A DNA stretch of 64,000 nt, taken from contig NZ_VOEI01000003.1 of the NCBI RefSeq assembly GCF_007846095.1, positions 186,001 to 250,000 on the forward strand. Direction: 5' to 3'. Shown here piece after piece: positions 38,354 to 46,054 of this stretch. The notes under the pieces were generated by a model. It searched no databases. It saw only the letters and a list, made by a program, of their open reading frames with translations, and was not told the DNA's origin. This stretch comes from Mucilaginibacter achroorhodeus (GTDB lineage Bacteria > Bacteroidota > Bacteroidia > Sphingobacteriales > Sphingobacteriaceae). Every line of letters begins with the position of its first letter. Position 1 is the first letter of the stretch. The translations under genes and the position numbers were made by a program.

Positions 38354-38464
38354 ATTTATATCCCCCGGGTAAATTATTTTCCGGGACAGGAATTGGCACC
38401 TTCTGCACCTTGCAGGGTTGCCAGCGGTTCTCAGAGCCTGATCTCTCGCCGCTTCTTTATAAAT
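38354..38464 (-). ncRNA. SAM-I (S-box) riboswitch
   Basis: On the minus strand: P1 strands ATTTAT (38464-38459) and ATAAAT (38359-38354); P2 with AAGCGGCGAGAGATCAGG leading to the kink-turn/pseudoknot region and GAACCGC; the core GGCAACC (38422-38416); P3 hairpin CCTGCAAGGTGCAG; the signature AAGGTGCCAATTCCTG (38402-38387); and P4 CCCGG/CCGGG. These are the conserved elements of the SAM-I aptamer that binds S-adenosylmethionine. It precedes metY-metX-hom, whose product homocysteine leads to methionine and SAM, so feedback repression is expected. No separate terminator hairpin with T-run lies right after it; the P1 3' strand is 8-9 nt before a short ORF, so SAM binding could act on translation of that ORF. 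Confidence 0.93.
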
Positions 38465-38516
38465 CAAAATCCGTGTGAGGGAAAATTGATCATGGTATTG
38501 CTACCAAATATTGTTT

Positions 38517-38549
38517 CAAATATAGGACAATAAGAAAGTATCTTCCAAA
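38517..38549 (-). promoter_or_regulatory. promoter of the riboswitch-metY-metX-hom unit
   Basis: On the minus strand TATATTTG (38524-38517) fits the -7 consensus, with TTTG (38549-38546) 21 bp upstream as -33. The predicted start lies roughly 45-50 nt before the riboswitch P1. The rest of 38465-38595 is AT-rich and shows nothing else. Confidence 0.55.
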
Positions 38550-38595
38550 TAAAATTTTTAAATAATTGAAAATGAAGATTTCGTGAATGTGAAAA

Positions 38596-39711
38596 TCAAG
38601 CCATAGCCTGCTCCAGATCAGCAATCAGATCATCAATATGCTCTAAACCAACAGAGACCCGCAGTAGATTAAATGGTGTTTTGGTATCCGGCCCTTCAAC
38701 AGATGCGCGGTGTTCTATTAAACTTTCAACGCCGCCTAAACTCGTTGCCTGCGTAAAAATCTTTAAGGAATTGATTACCTTTTTCGCTTCTTCTTCGCCG
38801 CCTTTTAGCGTAAAGGACATCATTGCACCTGGCAGTGTCATTTGCTCTTTAACAATTCTTTGTTGTGGGTGTGACGTTAATCCGGGATACATCACCTGCT
38901 CCACGCGTGGGTGATTTTCTAAAAATGCGGCCAGCAATAAAGCATTGTTAACGTGCCCTTTAACACGATACGGAAGCGTTTTAATGCTGCGAACCAAATA
39001 GTAGCAATCCATTGGAGAGGGTATGGCACCACCCATGGTTTGCACATTTCGGATCTTTTCCCACCAATCTGTTTTTTCAGCAGTGATCAAAGCGCCACCC
39101 ATCAGATCGCTATGGCCGCCAAAATATTTGGTGGTAGAGTGCATCACAAGGTCGGCACCAAGTGTTAGGGGTTGCTGGCATACCGGTGTTGCAAAAGTGT
39201 TGTCACATACCACTTTGATATTGTGTTCGCGGGCTATGGCAACCACCTTTTTTATATTGGTGATCTTAAGCAGCGGGTTTGATGGTGTTTCAACCCATAT
39301 CACCCGGGTATTTGCTTTAATATGTGACCTTAGCGTTTCTTCATTATTTACATCAATAAAGTCAAATTCCAGGATACCGGCAAAAAGCTGCTTTAGCTGG
39401 TTGCGTAATCCGTGGTACATGTCATCAGGCGCAATAATATGGCTGCCAGGCTCAAGGGATTGAAAAACGGCCATACCCGCCGCGTTGCCGGATGAAAAAG
39501 CAGCAGCTTCAACCCCTTGTTCTAACTGCGCCAAAACCTTTTCTAACGCATCACGGTTTGGGTTAGCTGAGCGACTGTACTGATAACCGGAGGAAAAGCC
39601 CCCATCGGCATCGCGCTCAAAGGTTGTAGCCATAACAATTGGCTGCACAACTGCTTTAGTTTTAGTGTCTATGTGGTTTCCGCCGTGTATGGCAATGGTT
39701 TCTATATTCAT
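38596..39711 (-). CDS. cystathionine gamma-synthase/lyase-like PLP enzyme
   Basis: 371 residues from the ATG at 39711; a longer in-frame start is unlike the family. PLP Lys195 lies in HSTTKYFGGHSDLMGG, Asp170 in VCDNTFATP, and the SRSANPNRDALE block is typical of the group. Length and the substrate-site region suit cystathionine gamma-synthase or gamma-lyase; these two cannot be separated by eye. It would link cysteine and homocysteine. It precedes the riboswitch unit on the same strand but lies upstream of the riboswitch and its promoter, so it is not covered by that SAM control. Confidence 0.9.
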   Translation of the reverse strand: MNIETIAIHGGNHIDTKTKAVVQPIVMATTFERDADGGFSSGYQYSRSANPNRDALEKVLAQLEQGVEAAAFSSGNAAGMAVFQSLEPGSHIIAPDDMYHGLRNQLKQLFAGILEFDFIDVNNEETLRSHIKANTRVIWVETPSNPLLKITNIKKVVAIAREHNIKVVCDNTFATPVCQQPLTLGADLVMHSTTKYFGGHSDLMGGALITAEKTDWWEKIRNVQTMGGAIPSPMDCYYLVRSIKTLPYRVKGHVNNALLLAAFLENHPRVEQVMYPGLTSHPQQRIVKEQMTLPGAMMSFTLKGGEEEAKKVINSLKIFTQATSLGGVESLIEHRASVEGPDTKTPFNLLRVSVGLEHIDDLIADLEQAMA

Positions 39712-39878
39712 GCTAGTATGTGTTATCAGTACTTTGCTAAATAACCAAGAAAAACGCAATTATGGCAAAACAAATTAAAATCGTTACCACTGTAAAGCCT
39801 ATGTAACGTCATTGTCATAGTTGAATGTTCAAACATCTGTTGATACGCACAAATCGTTAATAGAATGTGGTATTTTAC

Positions 39879-39886
39879 TACATTTG
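39879..39886 (+). promoter_or_regulatory. -7 promoter element of mqnE
   Basis: TACATTTGC is a full match to TAnnTTTGC. The predicted start is about 12 nt before the ATG at 39905. The -33 region has only a weak match. Confidence 0.5.
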
Positions 39887-39904
39887 CCCAAATATTTTTT
39901 CAAC

Positions 39905-41098
39905 ATGGAAGTATCAGATAATTTACGGGTGTTGATCAATGATCCTCAACTTTTACCCGAACTAAAAGATATAGCCGAGAAGGTACTTCATAACCAGCGT
40001 ATAAGTTTTGATGAGGGAGTACTACTTTACGAAAAGGCCGAATTGGGTTATTTAGGCGTACTGGCTAACTACATACGCGAACAAAAGCACGGCGATAAAA
40101 CCTACTTTAACCGTAATTTTCACATCGAGCCAACTAACCTTTGCGTTTACGATTGCAAGTTTTGCTCTTACTCGCGCTTGTTGAAACAACGCGCCGATGG
40201 TTGGGAATACACGATGGAAGAAATGCTTGACATCGTAAAAAAATACGACGACCAGCCGGTTACCGAAGTGCACATTGTAGGCGGTGTATTGCCACAGTAT
40301 GACGTTCCTTTTTACAGCGAATTATTCAGCAGGATAAAGGCCCACAGGCCAGATCTGCACGTTAAGGCACTAACCCCGGTTGAATATCATTACATCTTCA
40401 AAAAAGCCAAAATTGATTACGCTACGGGTATGAAGATGATGAAAGATGCCGGCCTTGAATCGATACCTGGCGGTGGCGCGGAAATCTTCCATCCCGAAGT
40501 TCGCGACCTGATAGCGAAAGATAAATGTACCGGCGACCAATGGTTGGCTATACATGAGGAGTGGCATAAATTGGGCATGCGTTCAAACGCAACCATGCTG
40601 TACGGCCACATTGAAAAGTACTGGCATCGTGTTGACCATATGGAGCAGTTGCGCCAATTGCAGGACCGTACGGGTGGCTTTCAAACATTTATTCCGCTAA
40701 AGTTCCGTAACCAGGATAATCAGATGAGTAACGTGCCGGAATCGACCGTGGTTGAGGACTTGCGCAATTACGCTATTGCACGTATTTACCTTGATAACTT
40801 TGACCACATCAAAGCTTATTGGGCAATGATCAGCAGAACCACTGCACAATTATCACTGAATTTTGGCGTAGATGATATTGACGGTACACTTGATGATACC
40901 ACCAAAATATATTCAATGGCTGGCGCAGAAGAGCAGCACCCGGCAATGAGTACTAAAGAACTGGTAGAACTGATACAACATATTGGCCGCCATCCGATAG
41001 AACGTGATACATTATATAATGTAGTTACCAACTATAAAGACTTTCAATTTGAGGAAACGGCAAAACCAAGTTATTACAAACTGCCGGTTATTAATTAG
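39905..41098 (+). CDS. mqnE: aminofutalosine synthase MqnE (radical SAM)
   Basis: 397 residues from the ATG at 39905, chosen over an in-frame start 84 bp upstream because the promoter element lies between them. The radical-SAM cluster CVYDCKFC has Cys80, Cys84 and Cys87; other landmarks are HIVGGVLP, the SIPGGGAEIF loop and SNATMLYGHIE. MqnE joins 3-[(1-carboxyvinyl)oxy]benzoate with SAM in the futalosine route to menaquinone. mqnA lies two genes on, so the first two steps are encoded together. A CqnC-type (MqnC) assignment is less likely given the full-length match to MqnE features. Confidence 0.93.
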   Translation: MEVSDNLRVLINDPQLLPELKDIAEKVLHNQRISFDEGVLLYEKAELGYLGVLANYIREQKHGDKTYFNRNFHIEPTNLCVYDCKFCSYSRLLKQRADGWEYTMEEMLDIVKKYDDQPVTEVHIVGGVLPQYDVPFYSELFSRIKAHRPDLHVKALTPVEYHYIFKKAKIDYATGMKMMKDAGLESIPGGGAEIFHPEVRDLIAKDKCTGDQWLAIHEEWHKLGMRSNATMLYGHIEKYWHRVDHMEQLRQLQDRTGGFQTFIPLKFRNQDNQMSNVPESTVVEDLRNYAIARIYLDNFDHIKAYWAMISRTTAQLSLNFGVDDIDGTLDDTTKIYSMAGAEEQHPAMSTKELVELIQHIGRHPIERDTLYNVVTNYKDFQFEETAKPSYYKLPVIN

Positions 41099-41110
41099 TT
41101 AATTGGCTAT

Positions 41111-41219
41111 GGTTCACTGGTTCATTAGCTCATTAGTTCATTGGTACTTCCAAATGAACAATGCAGCTGATAACCATCATACGAACCATTGAACCAATGA
41201 ACAACTGAACTAATGAACG
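41111..41219. repeat. intergenic GTTCATT-type inverted repeats
   Basis: The gap between mqnE and the phosphatase gene consists largely of GTTCATTAG / GTTCATTGG words on the left and their complements (CCAATGAAC, CTAATGAAC) on the right; for example GTTCATTGGT (41136-41145) pairs with ACCAATGAAC (41193-41202). It would fold into an imperfect cruciform. It looks like a small palindromic repeat grown by slippage; it may also slow transcription between the genes. Confidence 0.55.
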
Positions 41220-41840
41220 ATGATACAAAAAACACTTTATATTGTACGCCACGGGCAAACCGAGTTAAACAGATTGGGAATTGTACAAGGCCGCGGCCGC
41301 GACACTGATCTGAACGAAGAGGGCCAATTGCAGGCACGGCAATTTTACGCTGCTTATAAAGATGTTCCTTTTGATAAAATTTACATATCAAACCTTAAAC
41401 GCACACAACAAAGCATCCAGCCTTTTATTGATAAGGGAATCCCATTTGAGAAACTGAGCGGATTGGACGAGCTGGCCTGGGGTGTACAGGAAGGGCAACC
41501 AGCCACGCCGGAAAGTAAAGCTGCATTTCTCAACCTGATGCGCGATTGGTTGGATGGTAAACTCGACTCTAAATTTGAAGGCGGCGAAAGCCCCAATGAA
41601 GTTGAGATACGCCAGCGCGAAGCGATGGATGTGATCATGAGTCATCCTGAGGAAAAAACGGTTTTAATATGTATGCATGGGCGTGCGCTGCGCTTGTTGA
41701 TGTGCATTTTAACCGAACAGCCTTTAACGCAAATGGATACCTTCCCGCACCAAAACCTGGTGCTTTACAAACTAACCTATGATGGCAGTAAGTTTACCAT
41801 TGTTGATGCAAACAACGCGCTCCATCTAAAACAGAAATAG
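41220..41840 (+). CDS. histidine phosphatase family protein
   Basis: 206 residues, a phosphoglycerate-mutase-like phosphatase. The phospho-acceptor motif is VRHGQTELN (His11), followed by the acidic/basic pocket (SNLKRTQQS) and the second His in CMHGRALRLL. Probable cytoplasmic phosphomonoesterase; substrate unknown. It stands between mqnE and mqnA on the same strand (10 bp before mqnA), so a role for it in the same transcript, but not necessarily the same pathway, is likely. Confidence 0.9.
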   Translation: MIQKTLYIVRHGQTELNRLGIVQGRGRDTDLNEEGQLQARQFYAAYKDVPFDKIYISNLKRTQQSIQPFIDKGIPFEKLSGLDELAWGVQEGQPATPESKAAFLNLMRDWLDGKLDSKFEGGESPNEVEIRQREAMDVIMSHPEEKTVLICMHGRALRLLMCILTEQPLTQMDTFPHQNLVLYKLTYDGSKFTIVDANNALHLKQK

Positions 41841-41850
41841 GAATTTTATA

Positions 41851-42594
41851 GTGGACAAGATCAAAATATCGGCTGTTAGTTACACTAACACCAAACCCTT
41901 TTTATACGGACTGCAACACTCAGAAATTAAAGAACAAATAGACCTAAGCCTTGATATGCCATCAGATTGTGCGCAAAAGCTCATAGATGGAAAAGTTGAC
42001 ATCGGCTTAATTCCTGTTGCAGCAACCTTAAATTTACCCGAGTGGCACATTATCTCCAACTACTGTATCGGCGCCAACGGGCCGGTTAACTCGGTATTTA
42101 TTTTTAGTAATTGCCCCATAGAGGAAGTTAAAACCGTGCAGTTAGACCCGGAATCGCGTAGCTCAAATAACCTTGCTAAGGTGTTGCTAAAAAACTACTG
42201 GAAAGTACAACCGCAACTGGTTACCAATGCGTCCGATTATGCAGCTCCGACAGATGAGAAAACCGCCTTTGTATTGATAGGTGACCGCACTTTCGGTAAG
42301 GCCGAGCAATACAAATATGTGTATGACCTTGCAGGTGAGTGGAAGAAATTTACCGGATTACCGTTTGTTTTCGCTGCGTGGATAGCCAATAAACCGATCC
42401 CGGAAGAATTTGTAAAAGATTTTAACCAGGCTTTGCGTCAGGGATTGGCACATCGTACGGACTTGTTAAAGCAACTACCTCATCGTGCAGATTTTGACCT
42501 GGAAGACTATCTGATGCACAAACTTGATTTTGACCTAACGGAAGATAAGCGCAAAGCACTCTATATGTTCCTGAATTATATAAAGGCACTTTAA
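41851..42594 (+). CDS. mqnA: chorismate dehydratase MqnA
   Basis: 247 residues with a GTG start at 41851, required to keep the first strand KISAVSYTNTKPF, which is the family's N-terminal signature. Further landmarks are DIGLIPVAA and the LDPESRSSNNLAKVLL stretch; the periplasmic-binding-protein-like fold is cytoplasmic here. It dehydrates chorismate to 3-[(1-carboxyvinyl)oxy]benzoate, the first step of the futalosine menaquinone route and the substrate of MqnE. It follows the histidine phosphatase by 10 bp. Confidence 0.93.
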   Translation: MDKIKISAVSYTNTKPFLYGLQHSEIKEQIDLSLDMPSDCAQKLIDGKVDIGLIPVAATLNLPEWHIISNYCIGANGPVNSVFIFSNCPIEEVKTVQLDPESRSSNNLAKVLLKNYWKVQPQLVTNASDYAAPTDEKTAFVLIGDRTFGKAEQYKYVYDLAGEWKKFTGLPFVFAAWIANKPIPEEFVKDFNQALRQGLAHRTDLLKQLPHRADFDLEDYLMHKLDFDLTEDKRKALYMFLNYIKAL

Positions 42595-42644
42595 AATTCA
42601 GTTTCATCAAACAATAGTCCATCCACGCGCCTTTGTTTTACAGG

Positions 42645-43451
42645 ATGGAAATACAAAAGCTCAAAGCCCAATCGGCAATAGTAACTGGCGGTGATAGTGG
42701 TATAGGTAAGGGCGTTGCATTAGCCCTGGCAGAAGCAGGCGCCAACGTTACCGTTAACTATAACCATAACCTGCAACACGCTAACGAAGTTGTTGAAGAA
42801 ATAAAAAGCATCGGCAGCAAAGCAATTGCTGTTAAGGCAGATGTAAGCAAAGAGCACGATGTGCAAAATATGTTTGCGCAACATCTTAATGCTTTTGGTT
42901 CATTAGACATTTTGGTAAACAATGCCGGCTTGCAAAAGGATGCCAAGTTTGTTGATATGTCTTTAGAAGACTGGAACACAGTTATCAGCATAAATCTTAC
43001 CGGCCAGTTCTTATGCTCCCGCGAGGCAGCCAAATTATTTATACAGCAGGGGATAAGGGAAGGCATCAGCAAGGCAGCCGGAAAGATCATTTGCATGAGC
43101 AGCGTGCATGAGGTTATACCGTGGGCAGGGCACGTTAATTATGCCGCAAGTAAAGGTGGTGTAAATCTCTTCATGAAAAGCATAGCGCAGGAACTGGCTC
43201 CCCAAAAGATCCGCGTAGTAGGCATAGGCCCGGGGGCTATTCAAACGCCTATAAATAAAGAGGCGTGGGAAACGCCAGAGGCACTGGAGAAACTACTTAC
43301 CTTGATTCCATACAATCGTATTGGCCAGCCGGATGATATAGGAAGGTTAGCCGCATGGCTGGCATCTGATGACGCAGACTACATTACGGGCACAACAGTG
43401 TTTTCAGACGGTGGTATGACCTTGTATCCGGGTTTCGCCGATAATGGATGA
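42645..43451 (+). CDS. SDR, glucose 1-dehydrogenase-like
   Basis: 268 residues from the ATG at 42645; a TTG 12 bp upstream is less likely. TGGDSGIGKG near the N terminus, NNAG, the catalytic S-Y-K set (SSVHEV..., YAASKGG) and the C-terminal DYITGTTVFSDGGMTLYP that is common to glucose 1-dehydrogenase-like SDRs. Cytoplasmic NAD(P)-dependent oxidoreductase; sugar or polyol substrate is possible but not shown. It follows mqnA by about 50 bp without an obvious promoter. Confidence 0.9.
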   Translation: MEIQKLKAQSAIVTGGDSGIGKGVALALAEAGANVTVNYNHNLQHANEVVEEIKSIGSKAIAVKADVSKEHDVQNMFAQHLNAFGSLDILVNNAGLQKDAKFVDMSLEDWNTVISINLTGQFLCSREAAKLFIQQGIREGISKAAGKIICMSSVHEVIPWAGHVNYAASKGGVNLFMKSIAQELAPQKIRVVGIGPGAIQTPINKEAWETPEALEKLLTLIPYNRIGQPDDIGRLAAWLASDDADYITGTTVFSDGGMTLYPGFADNG

Positions 43452-43505
43452 TAGTTGTATTGTCAGGGTTTTGTCAGAAAATAGACCAATATTAACAATG
43501 ATTTA

Positions 43506-43572
43506 ACTTAGTGTACTTTTTACAATAAGTATTTTCAAAATTCTTTAACATATTGTAAAAAATACACTAAGT
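43506..43572. repeat. 22-bp near-perfect inverted repeat
   Basis: Left arm 43506-43527 (begins ACTTAGTGTA, ends TTTTTACAATA) and right arm 43551-43572 (begins TATTGTAAAAA, ends TACACTAAGT) match at 21 of 22 positions in inverted orientation, with a 23-bp spacer. It lies in the 249-bp gap after the SDR gene and about 75 bp before the promoter of the next gene. It is AT-rich, so not a normal terminator stem; it could be a target of a dimeric regulator or the end pair of a tiny mobile remnant. Confidence 0.65.
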
Positions 43573-43645
43573 ATCGACCTGAATTTTTACATTTTTGTTT
43601 TCAGTTGCTGTATTTTATTAAAATCTCATAAAAATTAGCCGTTAT

Positions 43646-43676
43646 TTTGACATTATTCAATTGTGCTGTATTTTTG
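43646..43676 (+). promoter_or_regulatory. strong Bacteroidota-type promoter
   Basis: TTTG (43646-43649), a 19-bp spacer and TATTTTTG (43669-43676) match the -33/-7 consensus. The predicted start is about 20 nt before the ATG at 43701. Confidence 0.75.
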
Positions 43677-43700
43677 TTGCATAAATTAAAAAAGACAGCC

Positions 43701-44171
43701 ATGAAAAAATTATTTATAACTACAGCAATTGCAGCATTTTTAAGCGTTAACGTTTTTGCAGGTGACAAAGCACCAAAAGCTAACGATGATGCAGCTAACG
43801 TAAGCTATTTAACTATAAACAAATTTAACAACGATTTTATCGGTGCTGAAAACATCACCTGGAAAGTTACTCCTAAATTCCAAAAAGCAACTTTTACAAT
43901 TGATGGTGTACAAAAATCTGCTTTCTACAACCAACGTGGCGAATTGATGGGTACTACACAAACAGTACAATACAATGCGCTTCCGGTTTCTGCTCAAAAA
44001 GAGATCTCAAAAAAATATCAAGGTTACTTCGCTAAAGAAGTTATCAAATTAGAGAACGACGAGAACGTTGATCCACTTGTTTATTTCGTAGACGTTGCAG
44101 GTGATAACGACGAAGTATTACTTAAAGTTGTTCCTGGTAGCGGTGTAAGCTTCTTCCAAAAAGTTAAATAA
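43701..44171 (+). CDS. exported PepSY-like small protein
   Basis: 156 residues from the ATG at 43701; a longer in-frame start would add 18 residues ahead of the signal peptide and lies on the promoter. Signal peptide MKKLFITTAIAAFLSVNVFA, then a compact mixed alpha/beta domain (ENITWKVTPKFQKATFTIDG... KKYQGYFAKEVIKLENDE...VYFVDVAG) like the PepSY-like (DUF2874/BLIP-fold) proteins that Bacteroidota export to the periplasm. It has its own strong promoter and terminator, so it is a monocistronic, probably well-expressed gene. Function unknown. Confidence 0.82.
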   Translation: MKKLFITTAIAAFLSVNVFAGDKAPKANDDAANVSYLTINKFNNDFIGAENITWKVTPKFQKATFTIDGVQKSAFYNQRGELMGTTQTVQYNALPVSAQKEISKKYQGYFAKEVIKLENDENVDPLVYFVDVAGDNDEVLLKVVPGSGVSFFQKVK

Positions 44172-44188
44172 TTCAAGCTCTCAACATA

Positions 44189-44224
44189 GCAAAAAGCCAT
44201 CTGTGTACACAGGTGGCTTTTTGC
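44189..44224 (+). terminator. intrinsic terminator after the PepSY-like gene
   Basis: GCAAAAAGCCATCTGT pairs with ACAGGTGGCTTTTTGC (one G-T wobble) around a four-base loop, with the T-run inside the descending arm. Confidence 0.85.
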
Positions 44225-44245
44225 ATTTCCGCCATGAAATATTTA

Positions 44246-44276
44246 TTTATTTGATATTAATTTTTTGTTATATTTG
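44246..44276 (+). promoter_or_regulatory. candidate promoter of the cold-shock gene
   Basis: TATATTTG (44269-44276) fits the -7 consensus, with TTTA 19 bp upstream at 44246-44249. It predicts an untranslated leader of roughly 85 nt, as is common for cold-shock mRNAs. Confidence 0.45.
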
Positions 44277-44368
44277 ATATAGATAGTTGTATTTCTACAT
44301 TGATTATAAGCTACTTATTCAGTTTGATCTACTTACTAATCTTAACGCAATTAATAAATCAAACAATT

Positions 44369-44566
44369 ATGAAAACTGGAAAAGTAAAATGGTTTAATAC
44401 CCAAAAAGGTTATGGCTTTATCATAACCGAAGACGGTAAAGATCTTTTTGTACACTTTAAAGATGTACAGGGCGGCGTAAACGCAATAAAAGACAATGAC
44501 GATGTAGAGTATGAGGAAGAAGAAGGTCGTAAAGGTTTGCAAGCAGTAAAAGTTAAAAAAGTATAA
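44369..44566 (+). CDS. cold-shock domain protein
   Basis: 65 residues from the ATG at 44369; an upstream in-frame start only adds a hydrophobic stretch unlike the family. RNP1 KGYGFI and RNP2 DLFVHF motifs lie in the OB fold (KVKWFNTQKGYGFI, then LFVHFKDV). It binds single-stranded RNA and DNA and melts mRNA structure in the cytoplasm. Length fits CspA-type proteins; the C terminus EGRKGLQAVKVKKV is the usual last strand. It is monocistronic with an AT-rich leader and its own terminator. Confidence 0.95.
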   Translation: MKTGKVKWFNTQKGYGFIITEDGKDLFVHFKDVQGGVNAIKDNDDVEYEEEEGRKGLQAVKVKKV

Positions 44567-44593
44567 TCCTACATAAACCTAATGATGATATTG

Positions 44594-44616
44594 CCCCTGT
44601 TAACAGGGGTTTTTTG
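44594..44616 (+). terminator. intrinsic terminator of the cold-shock gene
   Basis: CCCCTGTTAACAGGGG is a perfect palindrome followed by TTTTTT. Confidence 0.9.
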
Positions 44617-44677
44617 TTGGCGCTTATTTGCGTGCTTGTTTACAATAATTACCTTAGCATATCAATTATCTGCTTAG

Positions 44678-45922
44678 ATGACACAACCCGAACAGTCTAA
44701 ACTTACACGCAACGCCATACTATTGGTATTGGTTGCCTCCCTTGGATACTTTGTTGATATATATGACCTTCTGGTATTTTCTATCGTACGTGTACCAAGC
44801 CTTACCGATCTTGGTTTAAGCGAAACACAGATAACCACTCAGGGCCAATTGATAATCAACGTACAAATGGCGGGGCTTCTACTTGGCGGTATTATATGGG
44901 GTGTTGTAGGGGATAAGATGGGCCGTATTAAAGTTTTGTTTGGTTCAATACTACTGTACTCTATAGCCAATTTTGCTAACGCATTTGTTGCCAATGTGCC
45001 GATGTATGCCGCGATACGCTTTATTGCAGGTATTGGCCTGGCAGGTGAGCTTGGTGCCGGCATTACACTTGTAACCGAAACGCTAAGTAAAGAGAAACGC
45101 GGTTACGGCACCATGATAGTGGCTGTTATAGGCCTGTTTGGAGCCGCAGCAGCCTATGCTGTTGCAAAACACGGATGGCAAAGTGCCTACATGGTTGGTG
45201 GTGGTTTGGGCATCCTGCTACTGTTCATGCGTATCGGCACATTTGAGTCAGGTATGTACCAGGATGTTCAGGAGAGCAAAGCTTCTAAAGGCAATTTCTT
45301 TATGCTGTTCACCAACTTTAGCCGTTTCAAAAAATATTTATACTGCATACTCATAGGTGCACCGCTTTGGTACGTTGTAGGTGTGCTGGTAAGCTTTAGT
45401 CCCGAGTTTGGCAAAGCTTTGAACGCCAAAGATGTTCTAAGTGCAGGAGAGGGGATTTTTTACACTTACATCGGTATTTCTATCGGTGATATTTTTGCAG
45501 GGCTTTTAGCGCAGGTGCTTAAGTCCCGTAAGGTAACTATGGCAGTTTTCCATGTGCTGTCAACAGTAGCAGCCATAATTTATCTAAGATCTGAAGGTAT
45601 TACCCACGACAGATTCATTTGGGTATGCTTTATAATGGGTTGTTCCGTTGGATATTGGGCTACGTTTGTAACCATTGCTGCTGAACAATTTGGCACCAAC
45701 ATACGTGCAACTGTAACGACAACCGTACCTAACTTTGTAAGAGGTTCGTTAATTCCTATAACGCTGGCATTTAATGCGCTTAAGGGTAATTTTGGGCAAA
45801 TAAATGCAGGTTATATCATGATGATAGTACTTACCGTTATCGCTCTTTTTTCGCTTAGCCAATTGAAAGAAACATTTGGGAAGGATTTGAATTATATAGA
45901 GGAAGATGCGGGAGTAAGCTGA
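44678..45922 (+). CDS. MFS transporter
   Basis: 414 residues with twelve hydrophobic helices. The A-motif region after TM2 reads GVVGDKMGRIKVLFG, and the mid-loop (about 195-215) splits two six-helix bundles. The N-terminal GYFVDIYDLLVFSIV and the GELGAGITLVTETLSKEKRG stretch suit the sugar/organic-acid-type MFS group; substrate not determinable. It stands alone between the cold-shock terminator and hemF. Confidence 0.9.
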   Translation: MTQPEQSKLTRNAILLVLVASLGYFVDIYDLLVFSIVRVPSLTDLGLSETQITTQGQLIINVQMAGLLLGGIIWGVVGDKMGRIKVLFGSILLYSIANFANAFVANVPMYAAIRFIAGIGLAGELGAGITLVTETLSKEKRGYGTMIVAVIGLFGAAAAYAVAKHGWQSAYMVGGGLGILLLFMRIGTFESGMYQDVQESKASKGNFFMLFTNFSRFKKYLYCILIGAPLWYVVGVLVSFSPEFGKALNAKDVLSAGEGIFYTYIGISIGDIFAGLLAQVLKSRKVTMAVFHVLSTVAAIIYLRSEGITHDRFIWVCFIMGCSVGYWATFVTIAAEQFGTNIRATVTTTVPNFVRGSLIPITLAFNALKGNFGQINAGYIMMIVLTVIALFSLSQLKETFGKDLNYIEEDAGVS

Positions 45923-45997
45923 TGTTGAAGTAAGCGAGAAAGAGTTGTTCTGCGGTACTCAATTAGAAGCCTGGTCAACACTTTTGTTTACTTTGTT

Positions 45998-46005
45998 TAA
46001 CTTTG
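45998..46005 (+). promoter_or_regulatory. candidate -7 element of hemF
   Basis: TAACTTTG fits TAnnTTTG, 49 bp before the hemF ATG; the -33 region has no clear TTTG at 19 bp. Confidence 0.35.
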
Positions 46006-46054
46006 GCCTTCCTTGATCATTCACTAATTCAATATTTCGTTAATTCACTCATTA

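Noticed and set aside
38465..38595. Second riboswitch or small RNA upstream of the SAM-I aptamer
   Set aside because: Only AT-rich sequence with a promoter-like pair is seen; no conserved core or stem.
41111..41219. CRISPR array
   Set aside because: The repeated words are very short (9-10 bp), in inverted orientations, without uniform spacers; no cas genes.
43506..43572. The 22-bp inverted repeat as an invertible promoter (inverton)
   Set aside because: The 23-bp spacer is too short to hold a full promoter, and the nearest promoter lies outside the repeat.
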